Positions 35,561-46,116 of a DNA stretch of 64,000 nucleotides are shown here, piece after piece. This DNA comes from Novakomyces olei (Eukaryota; Ascomycota; Novakomycetes; Novakomycetales; Novakomycetaceae). The notes below the pieces were generated by a model. That model had not been told where the DNA came from, did no database searches, and saw only the letters and a list, made by a program, of their open reading frames with translations. Numbering within the stretch: the first letter of the stretch is position 1; the number at the start of each line of letters is the position of its first letter. The stretch lies in assembly GCA_016906335.1 (NCBI GenBank), contig JADEYG010000007.1:1504001-1568000 (forward strand), written 5' to 3'. Both the position numbers and the translations under genes were made by a program.

Positions 35561-36826
35561 CTATTGTGTCGTGGCAGATTGCGTTTCGAGCCGCTTATTG
35601 ACATTCTCCAAGAACTCTGACCATTTTGCAATATCCTTCTCGATACGATCACTCCCCATTTCCAGCATTTTCAAAGAGTCTAGAGAGTTTATCACATCCG
35701 CATGAATGCCGTGGAGTAATTTTAATCGGGCTACAACTGGTGGCATTCGATCAGAGAGTCTTTTGTTCTCAGCTAAGTTCGCGTAAATCGCTTGTACCCG
35801 GGTATAATGCTGCGCTACATTAGCACTATTCCCCCCTACCCAGCCCTGATAAACGCCGGGCCGGGTACCTGCCTCTTCTAATTCACGCATTTTTTGAGCC
35901 ACTGGTTCAAGCTTGGAGCGAAGAGCTTCCAAATCCGCCGGGGACGCTCTTAAAGCTGCTAAAGCTGCACTCAAAGTGTCCACATGCTCACCAATATTTT
36001 CAGGGTATCCGATAAATTGCTGTTCCAGTGAGGCCACACGTTTCTCCAGCTCAATAGCAGCCGATAAATCTTGTTTGCTGGGTTCTACCAGGCTCGCTTT
36101 GTTATCCATATCTGTGTTTTGCTTGGTAGGTTCAATAGGCATTGATGTAACAGGCTTGTCTGCAGTAGCCTTGCCTCGTGTTAAAGGCTGAAGCGACGAG
36201 ATAAAAAGTTCTCGCAATTGTTCTGCGTCTGATAGGCCGTTACCATTGCGATCGTCTTCGTCACGAAGCTCCAGTATTTCACGGCGTAACCTTGCTATTT
36301 TCTCAGGCCTTGATTCGGGCTGCGCTTCGGCTCGGTAAACTTTGTAAGACCGTTTAACAGTCTGTGAAAGTTCATCAGAGAAATCTCTTGATTAGCATTT
36401 TCTCCTTTATTTTTATTTATTTAAATATTTATATATATTTTCTTTTCAACGTACCTGCACCAGATGCATCGAAATAATACGGCTTCATAAATCGCGACCG
36501 CGAAATTGCCGCGTTTATTGCAAGAGCGTCAATATCCTCATTCTCTGTCTCGGTTGGCTCAGGCGAAGGAAGTGCCTTTGTGTTTAGTAACAATGAGCCA
36601 GTCTGGGTAGGCAAAACCATTCAAAGAAAAACACGAAAAAAAAAAAGCAAAATAAGCAGGTGAAAATAATAAGCAGACAGACGGACAAGGCATCATAAAA
36701 GAATCGGACAATACAAAGACCAAACTCTGAATTATAGGGTTAATCTCCTACCGTCTCTTGTGTACCGCCCGCCTCAAACACATCGGGCTCCTGTGAAATG
36801 TCCGGTAAATCTGCGTATTTCGACAT
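35561..36826 (-). CDS. DCTN2: Dynactin subunit 2 (p50 dynamitin)
   Basis: Dynamitin belongs to the dynactin shoulder, which joins p150Glued to the Arp1 filament for dynein transport. Exons on the minus strand: 36826-36752, 36602-36455 and 36384-35561 (348 residues). It begins MSKYADLPDISQEPDVFEAG, the conserved N-terminus. SGADFSDELSQTVKRSYKVY spans the second junction. The rest is predicted long helices and coiled coil (ELEKRVASLEQQFIGYPENI). Sequence beyond the N-terminus is weakly conserved in the family, so the call leans on the N-terminal motif and overall coiled-coil architecture. Intron 1 holds one AGGGTTAA motif. Confidence 0.88.
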
Positions 36827-37217
36827 TTTCACAATCAATTTAATAGCCGTCCGGACAGCGGACCAACGTCAAATTTGTTGGATATGTGAATCATTGATCG
36901 TAATTGCGCTGCGTCTTTGCGTAAACGCGCAAACATGAATGGTTGCGCGTAATTAATATAATATTAATTGTATACTTTGAATTATTTATTATTTAGCGCA
37001 ATAAATTCATATTCATTGCTTGATTCTTTTATATTTATATTTATATTTATATTTATATTTATATTTATATTTATATTTATATTTATATTTATATTTATAT
37101 TTATATTTATATTTATATTTATATTTATATTTATATTTATATTTATATTTATATTTATATTTATATTTATATTTATATGATATTGCTGTCTTCAGAACGA
37201 CACAGATCAATCAAAGC
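36827..37217. other. Divergent spacer DCTN2/TAF12, dominated by a (TTTATA)n tract
   Basis: 391 bp with a hexanucleotide microsatellite (37027-37178) ending 39 bp before the TAF12 start codon. No gene. Confidence 0.7.
37027..37178 (+). repeat. (ATTTAT)n hexanucleotide microsatellite
   Basis: About 25 nearly perfect ATTTAT units. The Ile-Phe and Tyr-Leu frames through it are artefacts. Confidence 0.97.
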
Positions 37218-39062
37218 ATGTCGAATCAGCCTCCGCGCCCGAGGCCTGCTCGTCCGCCTTCAGGAGCACAATCGAATATGCCAATTACTGGCGGCAATAA
37301 TAACGCTGGCGGCAGCTCTTCACCTGTTCCCGGGCTCGATATTTCTCAACAAAATGCGATCCGTGCTCAAATGGCGCAATTAGCGGCGCAAATGAACAGT
37401 CTACGTCAGCAGGCGCAGGTAAGTCCTGTTTCTGGTTGCGGTAGACCCGTGATCATTAGCCCTATTTACTTTTCTCGTTTATTTAAACGATTATTGACTC
37501 GAATATTTGTATTTCCTTTTACCTCTGTGGCCTACTTTTACGCTCGTTTCTTTAGACATCCTTAGCCTTGCTTGATCGTCTCATCCTGCACTACTCTACT
37601 CTTCCTCTATCACGTCTAACGGCAGGCGGCTCCACAAGAACGACTCTATATACAACAATTCCAGGCGGCAAAGCATCAGTTTGAAACTCTGTCTCAGCAA
37701 CTACAAGCTAGCGGCAGCGCTCTGCCCTCCAGCAATGCTACAAGAATCCGCCCACCACGGCCGGCGCCGCCGACCCCCACTCACACTGGTGGGGCAAGCC
37801 CCACTTCGGCCCCCACTTCGGCCCCCACTTCGGCCCCTACCTCGGCCCCCACTCCGTCGAGTATGAGTGCAGGCGGGAACGGATCGACGCCTCGGCCAGC
37901 GACTCCACAGCGCAACCCTCTGCTCCAGCAGCGACGGGTCCAGCAGATATGGCAAACGCTGCAAGAATGGTCACGGCGTGTCCAGCAGATCCGGGCCGAG
38001 CTGGCTCGGCCTGGAATTGCACGTGACCGGCAGGAAGCCTTACAGAGGGAAGACGTAGAAATATCGACACGTATCAACCAAACAAAGGAAGCCATGCAAA
38101 ACTTGATGCGACAGTATCAGCAGCAAAACCCACAGAATAATGCTGCAGCTGCCTCTGCTGGAGAAGGACAAGGCCAATCATCGCCTCAGGCTTCAGCTGC
38201 TGCTGCTCAAGCAAGATTAATGCAGCAATTACAACAGAATTCTTCCTCACAGGACCAAGGCAGTCCGGCGGCAATGGCAGGCGCAGCAAGGCCCCCGCGG
38301 CCGCCCCAGCAGGTTCGGCCTCAGGCTCAGTCGGCTGCTCAGTTTGCACAGCAGTATCAGCAAAAGATTGCGAGTCCAGTTCAGTCGAGAGGCGGCACTC
38401 CAGTAAGGCAAACGGGTTCGCCTGTGCCACAGCCAAATGCTCTGGCTGCCCGTCCGGGTTCGACTCCAGCCGGAATCTCGGCTTCGGGTTCAGCAGGCAA
38501 TATGGCCTCGGGTATAGTTGCAGGATCGGGGTCAGGATCTGCTGTAGGAGGTCCCGTTTTGTCAGCGACTTCACCAATGGCCACGGACCAGAGCTTGGAT
38601 ATTAAATCTGAACAGGCTGTCAATGCAGTACCTTCAAGGCCCACTCTAACCGGAGGATTCGCCACTGGCAGTTCGTTAACAGGAACACCCTCGATTCAAA
38701 GGCCTCCACCTTTTGAGCTACAGAGTAATAATCGGCTAGTAAGCAAGCGCAAGCTGCAGGAGCTAGTAAAGCAAATTGACCCTAACGAAAAATTGGATGC
38801 GGAAGTGGAAGAGCTGATGCTCGAAGTGGCCGATGAATTCGTCGAGTCAGTCACACACTTTGCGTGCAGACTGGCAAAGCACAGGAAATCTGACCGGTTA
38901 GAGGTTAAAGATGTGATTTTACATTTAGAACGGAATTGGAACCTTCGAATACCAGGGTTTTCCAGCGAAGACGCACGGGCAGTCCGGAAAACAAATCCTT
39001 CAAATGCGTTTATTGCAAAGCAGAATGCGATAAATACCGCCAAAGCTTTGAGCAAGGAGTAG
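37218..39062 (+). CDS. TAF12: TFIID/SAGA subunit Taf12
   Basis: Histone-fold subunit of TFIID and SAGA, pairing with Taf4 or Ada1. Exons: 37218-37418 and 37626-39062 (545 residues). Most of the chain is Gln/Pro/Ala/Ser-rich. The H2B-like histone fold is near the C-terminus (about residues 440-515): NRLVSKRKLQELVKQIDPN, VADEFVESVTHFACRLAKHR and LEVKDVILHLERNWNLRIPG. The N-terminal exon has an SQQNAIRAQMAQLAAQMNSL helix. A 12-nt repeat encodes four to five Thr-Ser-Ala-Pro units. The start is the ATG 39 bp after the microsatellite. Confidence 0.94.
37801..37855 (+). repeat. 12-nt coding minisatellite (Thr-Ser-Ala-Pro) in TAF12
   Basis: About 4.5 copies of ACTTCGGCCCCC with small changes, kept in frame. 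Confidence 0.85.
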
Positions 39063-39514
39063 ATGCGCTGTCCGTGCAGCGTATCTTTTAATAAATTGCT
39101 CATTTAACGGGGGAGGAGGTGTATTTCATAGACGAGTCCAAGTACAGTGTAGATATTAATTCTTATTTTGATATATACATTCATAATATAAATAAATAAT
39201 ATAAATAAATTATAAAAATAAATAATACAAATAAATAGAGCCTTCGTTTGCTTTTTTCTTTTTGTATGTTCATTATGAATTCCATTCATGCTCGTCTCCA
39301 TTAATAAAGGAGAGTTTCTTTTCTATTCCAAGTCTATAATCAAAGCTGAAATCAAGTTGAATTTTCATTCATTAAAGTAGTGACAGTAATTTGTTACGCT
39401 AAAATCAAAGAATCAATACCTTCATTTAGCGAACGCGATATTTACATTCATAAATCATCCACCAAACAATACCAAATTGCTCCTATAAATTCCAAAGAAA
39501 TTATTCCCTGCGGT
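39063..39514. other. Tail-to-tail spacer TAF12/CaM kinase
   Basis: 452 bp, AT-rich with imperfect AATAAAT/ATATAAAT runs at about 39170-39240. No gene seen. Confidence 0.4.
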
Positions 39515-41004
39515 CTATGCCAACGACTGTCCCGGACTCTCCCTGACCTGTGTCGTCTTTATTTCATTCGCAGTTTTCGTTTCGTTCACAGTTTTTGTTT
39601 CATTCACAGTTTTTGTTTCGTTCACAGTTTTTGTTTCGTTCGCTGCTTTTGTTTCATTCGCAGTTTTTGTTTCAATTGAAGTTTTAGCTTCATTTGCCGT
39701 CTTCATTTCATTCATTTTCGCCCGAACAACTTCTGCAAACTGGGCAGCATGAGTTCCGCTCTTTGATCTTGAACGCGATCTAGAGACACTAGAGTTTCCT
39801 GAGGCATTTGCAGAAGAAGACTGGTTATTTACAGAGAGAAACCCTGAAGCAGCTTTAACGTTTTCACCACCACTGTCCTGCGCCTTGAGTAGATCTGTCT
39901 GTGCGGATTGAACCAGAGGCGACTCATCTTCAGAAGAGGAATCCGAATCTCCAGAAATTCCCTCCATTTCAAGAGCACGGAGCCTGTTAGCAAGACGCAC
40001 CGCTTCAATAGCGCGTCGAAACTTTTGACGGGCGTCAAAAGCAGGAGCAAGATTGGGCAAAAGATCTGGTTTGCTTTCATCTTTGGCTCGTAAACAAGAT
40101 TTGGCAATCCAATCGTGCCTCAGGGCCTGAGAGCTCGTCATACGCGTGTACGGGTCTGGGTCCAGGAGCCGGGCAATAAAGTCTTTCGCCTCGTTTGAAA
40201 TATTGTGCCAGTAGCGCTCATGGAACCTGTACCTGGCCTGCACAGTGAGCTGAGTGAGCTTTTGCTTGTCCTCCGAGTTGAAAGGCTGATACCCACAGAG
40301 CAGAGTGTATGTAACAACACCGATAGCCCACATGTCCACGGGTTTACTGTGCGCCTTATGGAGTAACAGTTCTGGAGCAGCGTACCCATAAGACCCCGCA
40401 ATGTTTGATATTTCGCTATCGTCAAACTCAAGGCGCTTTGCAATCCCAAAATCTGCCAAGACAAGGGGCGAATCCTCGCTCGGAGTAAGGTAGAGCAAGT
40501 TCTCTGGTTTAATATCGCGGTGCACTATATTGCGGCTGTGCAAGTAGTCCACTGCGCAAAGAGTCTCGTTTATAATACGGCCCGCATCCTGCTCCGTGAA
40601 AGAGCCCTTTTCACAGATCCGATCAAACAGCTCGCCGCCCGTTGCCAGCTGGGTGGCTATATAAAACTTGGACGAAGATTCAAAGGCTTCAAACAGCCTA
40701 ACAATGTGTGGGTGCGTTACACTGGCAAGCAGACTGATCTCTTCTTTCACAGACTGACTGTCGACGTCTTTAAGGTTCTTTTTGTGTATGATTTTCACCG
40801 CACACTCTCCGTACTGCTTGTGCCGCGCCTCTTTTACGATCCCAAACGATCCGGAGCCGAGAACGCGTCCAAACGTATACTGCCGCTAGCAGATAAGTAT
40901 GCGCCCATAGATTATATAGTGACTTGCTGCCCCAACAATAATAACCTTACCTTCTTCTCATAGCCCTTGGGCGTCAGCCCGCCGAGAAGTCTGCTCAGCG
41001 GCAT
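39515..41004 (-). CDS. Calcium/calmodulin-dependent protein kinase-like Ser/Thr kinase
   Basis: CAMK-group kinase close to fungal Cmk1/Cmk2. Exons on the minus strand: 41004-40951 and 40879-39515 (472 residues). It begins MPLSRLLGGLTPKGYEKK, then FGRVLGSGSFGIVKEA (ATP loop), CAVKIIHKKN (Lys), VHRDIKPENLLY, ADFGIAK and GSYGYAAPELLLHKAH. After the kinase domain, FDARQKFRRAIEAVRLANRL looks like the autoinhibitory/calmodulin-binding helix. An acidic Ser run and an SRSRSRSKS patch follow. The end is a tandem array of about seven NETKTV-like hexapeptides from an 18-nt repeat. The tail has no counterpart that I know. Confidence 0.9.
39559..39690 (-). repeat. 18-nt coding minisatellite (Asn-Glu-Thr-Lys-Thr-Val) at kinase C-terminus
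   Basis: About seven tandem 18-nt units; changes are mostly conservative (ANETKA, VNETKT, SIETKT). Confidence 0.9.
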
Positions 41005-41602
41005 CTGTGGGCGAAGCGCATGGCTAAGCCTTGGCCGCTTGTGAATTTACTTTTATTCGGTAATACGCAGTGGCTATATTATGCGGCCAAATCTGTAATC
41101 GTACGTACTGTATCATTATTAATATTATTGGCAATTAATATTATTGTCAATTAATGATATTCTAGTAGCATTCTCGTCGTCCATTAGGAATAATTGCCAC
41201 TTTCCTGCTCTGTAAGCTGCATCGTATAATGTATATTTTTTTGGTTTACAATACTACCGATTGACCGACAGATTATACGACAACTTGTTCTCTTTAGCAC
41301 GTAATCTGTCTAGTGTATAATAATTACAATCTCGCGACAGTATATGGTCACAATCACAGTCTCGCGACACTGCGAACAATTTAATAATTAAATAGAGATT
41401 TTTATTATATACAAAATATTATTATACACAATTAAATTATTCATACAATTTATTATATTAAACAAATAAATTAAACTAATAAATTATTATACACAATTTA
41501 TTATCAATTATTATTATATTCAACTATTATACAATCGGAGAGTGACGTTCGCCGACCGTGGGATGGAGACCGACAGTTTCAGCGTTGCTTTCTGAACAAT
41601 AT
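41005..41602. promoter_or_regulatory. Divergent spacer kinase/F-box-like gene with paired TCTCGCGACA
   Basis: 598 bp, very AT-rich near 41390-41530. TCTCGCGACA occurs twice, at about 41330 and 41362, each preceded by a CAC- or TACAA-like stretch. A short upstream reading frame (ATG at about 41562, ten codons) overlaps the leader of the next gene. Function of the paired motif is inference. Confidence 0.4.
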
Positions 41603-42757
41603 ATGGATCGACTCGATGCTGATTGCTGGCGTCTGGTTGTTCAAGATCTGGAGGCGCATGATGTGGCACAGCTGCAAGCGGTGAGTCGGAGTGTGCGCAG
41701 CGTGCTAGTGTCTCTGCCCTTACGAAGGGTCAATTTCACTAAACAGAGCCTTGCCGGTTTACTGGACAGTAGTGGACTTTTGGCCTGTGATGATCGGCCT
41801 CTGCCTTACCCTCGCAGTCTGCTTATCCTCCCTGAACCAGAATGGCAGCTGCTGCAACGGGAACGTGGCCGCAAGGCACCCTTTTGGCCTGGCCTACATG
41901 ATATTGATTTAATGTCGTTTCTAAAGTCTCGGCCTCTCGCGGCTATTGAATCTGTTGTGCTCGACGGGAGCGGCATTACTATGGAAACTGTACGCTGGCT
42001 CATGGCAAACTGCCCACGGCTTCAGTTTCTCTCTGTTCGATGGTGCAGTGGCTTTACCAAATTGCAGTTGGAGAGTAACATAGACGTCTTTCGAAATACC
42101 CGGGTTAAGCGTGTCGACGTCCTCGGAATTACGGGCCTCGATTTCTTCCGTCCAGAGGATAATGGCATGGAGTACGATTACGATGATTATTGGCGTGAAG
42201 CCGTCTTTGATCTCTACCTCGCCTTTGGCTCTCTACGTAATAATGGGCAGGAAGTATACTTTGACGCTCATCGGTGTACCGGTGTTTCTGGCTGCAGAGA
42301 GGAAAAGGACTCGGATGAACTTGCTCTGCCTTTACACTTGCCCCCCTGCATATGCTGCGATCGGGTTTGGCCTGAGGAAATTTGTAGGTATTGTCTGTAC
42401 ATGAGACAGTGCCAACTTTGCCGCGCCTGGGTCTGTCCGAGATGTTACCCGGCCGTGCAAATGCGCAACGATCACGCTTTGGTTGCTTACACGCGTCAGA
42501 ATATGACTATTACAGGGCTCCGCGAGCTTGGCAAGCTCAAGGCACAGACTCTTGGGCTAAAGCCAAGGGCAGTTTCTGCCGGGGGTAACATGCAAACTCG
42601 TCCTGATTCCGCTTCTACTTGCTGGCATCAGGCATCTCGAATCCGCAGTGGCGCACTCGGGCCACGGTCTGCAATTTTTCAGTTTCACGCTATTAACCAA
42701 GTGTTTTGGGAGGAGACTATTAACGATATCCTGATTAACGGTTTTCGGTGGCTATAA
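41603..42757 (+). CDS. F-box-like protein with C-terminal Cys-rich (zinc) cluster
   Basis: 384 residues in one exon, starting at the first ATG (MDRLDADCWRLVVQDLE); the frame runs further upstream only from a GTG codon. The N-terminus resembles an F-box: DADCWRLVVQDLEAHDVAQL, then VSRSVRSVLVSLPLRRVNF. A leucine-rich-repeat-like middle follows (SVVLDGSGITMETVRWLM, CPRLQFLSVRWCSGF). Near residue 265 there is a cysteine cluster CICC..CRYC..CQLC..CPRC that would fit two zinc sites of treble-clef type. F-box proteins recruit substrates to SCF ubiquitin ligases; that role here is inference. I do not recognise an orthologue. Confidence 0.6.
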   Translation: MDRLDADCWRLVVQDLEAHDVAQLQAVSRSVRSVLVSLPLRRVNFTKQSLAGLLDSSGLLACDDRPLPYPRSLLILPEPEWQLLQRERGRKAPFWPGLHDIDLMSFLKSRPLAAIESVVLDGSGITMETVRWLMANCPRLQFLSVRWCSGFTKLQLESNIDVFRNTRVKRVDVLGITGLDFFRPEDNGMEYDYDDYWREAVFDLYLAFGSLRNNGQEVYFDAHRCTGVSGCREEKDSDELALPLHLPPCICCDRVWPEEICRYCLYMRQCQLCRAWVCPRCYPAVQMRNDHALVAYTRQNMTITGLRELGKLKAQTLGLKPRAVSAGGNMQTRPDSASTCWHQASRIRSGALGPRSAIFQFHAINQVFWEETINDILINGFRWL

Positions 42758-43271
42758 CGTGGGCCACAAAGCCAGCGGGGCATTTATCTCCTCGCTCTTG
42801 ACCTTGTGTAGGCACTCGGCCCGCTCAGAATGGTCTGTAAATTGTTTGGCCACTGTGCATTGTTTATAGCGTCTATAATTTGTTGTAGTTTACATCTCAA
42901 ATTATATTCTATCTTTAACTTTATCATTTCATCTCCCTACCCGGTCCCATGATTTAGCTGCGAGTACTCACCGCCATAGTGCCTACGGGCAATGACTCTG
43001 GCTATTCTAAAGACGACCACATTAGAGTCAGATCGGCTCCGGTGCATTATCAATTACTGCGCAAGCTATCTATCTATAATATTGATTATTACGAGTACAA
43101 AAGTACTTACTTACTGAACTAATATAACGAAATATATATAAACTAATTAGTTAATTAAGACGCGCTAAATAGTTATCTGATGGGATAATCTGATAATCTA
43201 TTTCGTACGATTATTATATCGTCATATGACGCTGACGCCGGCAACCTGGGGATCCTAAAGGCAATTTTGAG
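42758..43271. other. Tandem spacer between two orphan genes
   Basis: 514 bp; AT-rich with no gene, telobox or long repeat that I can see. Confidence 0.4.
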
Positions 43272-43976
43272 ATGCTCGCTCTGCCACAGCCGCCACCGAT
43301 AATACAGGCGGTTTCTCGACGGCCGTTTAGCCTGAACGAAGCGCCGACGATCCCGGTGAAACAGTTTGGCGAAGAGGCATTTATGGATGGTAATATAATA
43401 CCAATTGTTGGGGGAGAGTACAGCAACGAAGGCGTCCTACAGTACCGCGACCTGTGCCACCGTATCAAATCACTGCCGATAGAGTTGCAAAACGAGATTT
43501 TTGGCTGGACTGACTTCCACTTGGCGGCAGGACTGGGCTATTATGGTGCTGCGCTTAGATTAGTGCCGGAGGGACGGTGCGCCCCTGCTGATCTGGCCTC
43601 TTCTTGCGGCTATGTGGGCTTTTTACAGTACTTGAACAGCCACGATGCACTTGTCTATAGCTGCTCTGCAATTGACTCTGCCAGTAAGTGTGGGAATGTG
43701 GCGGTCCTGGACTGGTGGCTCCACAGTAAAAAGCCCCTGAAATATTCCACACATGCTTTTGTGGGGATAAGGCTGCCGTACCGTAAAGCTGTACACGAAT
43801 GGTGGGCTCGTAGCGGGCTTAAATTGCCCCGTGTTGGGAACGTACCTCTGGCACCACACGAGATGATTACGTATACTGAACTGCGAATTTCAATGCGCAG
43901 TATAGAGAATCGGATTGATGAGTTGGTCGCACAAAACAAAATTGCCCGGCGTTACAAGCGGCAGGCGGGCCTGTAG
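43272..43976 (+). CDS. Orphan protein with ankyrin-like repeats
   Basis: 234 residues, one exon, starting at an ATG. After a Pro-rich N-terminus, IKSLPIELQNEIFGWTD resembles a short F-box-type helix. The middle has degenerate repeats of the type ASKCGNVAVLDWWLHSKKPL and AVHEWWARSGLKLP. These recall the 'VLDWW' ankyrin-like repeats abundant in some early-diverging fungi. The Tyr-rich and Lys/Arg C-terminus ends ARRYKRQAGL. It follows the F-box-like orphan on the same strand, so the two may be related in origin. Function unknown; homology judged from memory only. Confidence 0.55.
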   Translation: MLALPQPPPIIQAVSRRPFSLNEAPTIPVKQFGEEAFMDGNIIPIVGGEYSNEGVLQYRDLCHRIKSLPIELQNEIFGWTDFHLAAGLGYYGAALRLVPEGRCAPADLASSCGYVGFLQYLNSHDALVYSCSAIDSASKCGNVAVLDWWLHSKKPLKYSTHAFVGIRLPYRKAVHEWWARSGLKLPRVGNVPLAPHEMITYTELRISMRSIENRIDELVAQNKIARRYKRQAGL

Positions 43977-44116
43977 CATATTTGTAGCAAGCAAGCCTGT
44001 TTAATTGATGCTATATTAACGTATTACTACGTATTACTACGTAATTGTACAAGATGAGGTATAGTCTGCATGTAGTCTTCTACATGCAGAGCCTTTCTAG
44101 ATGCAGTGTCATAGCC
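43977..44116. other. Tail-to-tail spacer with an 11-bp hairpin
   Basis: An 11-bp perfect inverted repeat (44065-44075 and 44080-44090, TCTGCATGTAG and its complement) has a 4-nt loop TCTT. Two near-direct repeats of TACGTATTAC lie just before it. Confidence 0.7.
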
Positions 44117-45108
44117 CTACCTCGACCACAGGCACACGCGTTTATCGTAGAAAGAGCAAGTAGCAAACAAATCGCCTCCAGCAGCCGCACCGCCATAGCA
44201 CATACTCTGATGCCGCTCAAACTTGTCGGTGATTGTAAAATTTTGCAGTGTTGGAGAGTACCGGCCGAGTCGGGCGCCAGCATGCATGGCACAAACGAGC
44301 ATTTCATGTGGCTCATACTCCTGAATACGCCAGACTCCGCCACCAACAGCAGTGCTCGATTTCCCTCTCTGTACTTGTCTGCGGTCGATTACGTGTAGTG
44401 TATCGTTATACTCGCCCGTTATGAGACTCCATTCATCAGCGGCTGGAACGAGTACGCTAACGACTCCGCTCGAATGCGTCCGCTTGTTTCGCCAAGCTAC
44501 AGAGGCACTTCGTGCATCCGACATGGCCAAAGTGCAATCGTCGCCTCCGGAAAAGAAACTGTTTGTGCTCCTTGTGTCCTGAATAGCCGTCCAGGCTTCA
44601 TAGTCATGCACTGGCCAATCTGCTACACTCTGTCCAGTCTCCAAGTCATGCACTGCAAGGTGGCCGTTAGACAGGGAGCACAGAGCATGGTTTTCCTCAG
44701 GAATCGGGGCCACACTCAGAATTAGGGTGGATAGATCTGCGCAGGTTTGGTGGGAAATAAGTCGCAAAGCAAACGAGTCCAGATCCAATTCATAGATCGA
44801 TAGCGATCCCGTTGAGTGGGCAACAAGCAGTCGCATAGGGTCTTCGTGAAGCCATTTTATGTCGAGTATGGCGCAGCAGTCAACGACACAGTGTTCCTGT
44901 CTAGTATTATTTAGTATCCACAATGCTCAAGGCGAACGTACAATTTTGTATTCGCAACGCTGTACACGATAAGTTTGCCTTTTCGCGATTGCACGGAGCC
45001 GTCCTCGAGCAAGTAAGTTCCTACTATAAGCACATTTTGTAGTATAGGCGAAAAGATGCACACATCAGCTGGGTACTCGGTGAAAGCCTCGTGTAACAGC
45101 TGTGGCAT
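44117..45108 (-). CDS. DPH7: Diphthine methyl ester hydrolase Dph7 (WDR85/Rrt2)
   Basis: WD40 protein that demethylates the diphthine methyl ester intermediate of elongation factor 2, allowing the last step of diphthamide synthesis. Exons on the minus strand: 45108-44942 and 44900-44117 (316 residues), joined through a 40-nt intron with a TACTAAAT branch site. N-terminal ADVCIFSP and VGTYLLEDG, then CAILDIKWLH. Blades contain FFSGGDDCTLAMSDAR and WSLITGEYNDTLHVIDRR. The C-terminal signature FERHQSMCYGGA and FATCSFYDKRVCLW is characteristic of the family. Confidence 0.9.
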
Positions 45109-45484
45109 TATCTACATACTATGAAAATGGCTTTTAATTCGAATATATATATATTTATTTATTTTATTTTATTTTATTTTATTTTATTTTATTATGGAGT
45201 TAATTCGTTTATTTAATTCTGTTTTGTTGTATTTAATTGTATTTCCGTCTGTTTTCGACTCCACATACTGGATGAGTTAAATTCGCCGGCAATTCTGTTT
45301 GACCATTCACTAATTTATTATGCACGCATAATATCAGTCTCAACATTGATACGCGTTGTACTCATATAAATATGAAATAAATACTAATTTATATATAAAA
45401 ATAATTTATATATATAAATGTTTGCTGTCTATAAGATATATTCATATCATTATTTTCTTTCACAGGGTTCGAACAACCATCGAG
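45109..45484. other. Divergent spacer DPH7/OST2 with (TTTTA)n
   Basis: 376 bp. A pentanucleotide TTTTA/ATTTT repeat spans about 45152-45194; TA-rich runs lie just upstream of the OST2 start. Confidence 0.6.
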
Positions 45485-45961
45485 ATGCCTCCCAAAAAGA
45501 GTGCAGCGGCTAATCGCCGGTCAGCGCCGTCTGCCGAGAAAGAATCTGTGGCAGCGCGGATAGTAAACACAAAGGAGTCGCCATTGGTTTCATTGCAGGA
45601 CTTGTTCGAGTCGTACAAGAACAATACTGAACAGAGACTCAAATTGATCGATGCATTTCTGCTGTTCAACGTCATTGTTGCAGTCTTGCAATTTGTGTAC
45701 GTTTTCGCTGTTACCGCTTACCCCTTTAATGCGTTTCTCGCCGGGTTTGCAAGCTGCGTGGGGCAGTTTGTGCTTTTAGTGAATTTACGTATGCAAGCAA
45801 ATACTGCAAACACGGGTCTGTTTACTACGTCTAAGGCACATCCAATTTCTCAAGAAAGGTATTTGTAATAATTGGTACTAGTACTGATACGCAGGGCTTT
45901 TGCCGACTTTATTTTTGCAAGCTTAATTTTGCATGCGTTTGCCGTCAACTTTTTAGGATGA
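45485..45961 (+). CDS. OST2: Oligosaccharyltransferase subunit Ost2/DAD1
   Basis: Small membrane subunit of the ER oligosaccharyltransferase that N-glycosylates nascent chains. Exons: 45485-45858 and 45895-45961 (146 residues). Lys/Ser/Ala-rich cytosolic N-terminus, then SLQDLFESYKNNTEQRLKLI. Three membrane helices follow (DAFLLFNVIVAVLQFVYVF, AFLAGFASCVGQFVLLVNL and FIFASLILHAFAVNFLG). The second exon supplies the conserved ERAFADFIF...NFLG ending after a 36-nt intron. Confidence 0.94.
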
Positions 45962-46116
45962 CGGGGTTGAGATTGCAAGCACGAAATATACAAAAGTGCT
46001 CTTGAAAAACATTAAATTATCATTTCGGTTCTATTCATACATGAATATAAAACTATATTAAGCATAATAAGTTGCTTCTATCTAGTTGTCCAGCTGTACA
46101 TCTATGCTTCTATTCC

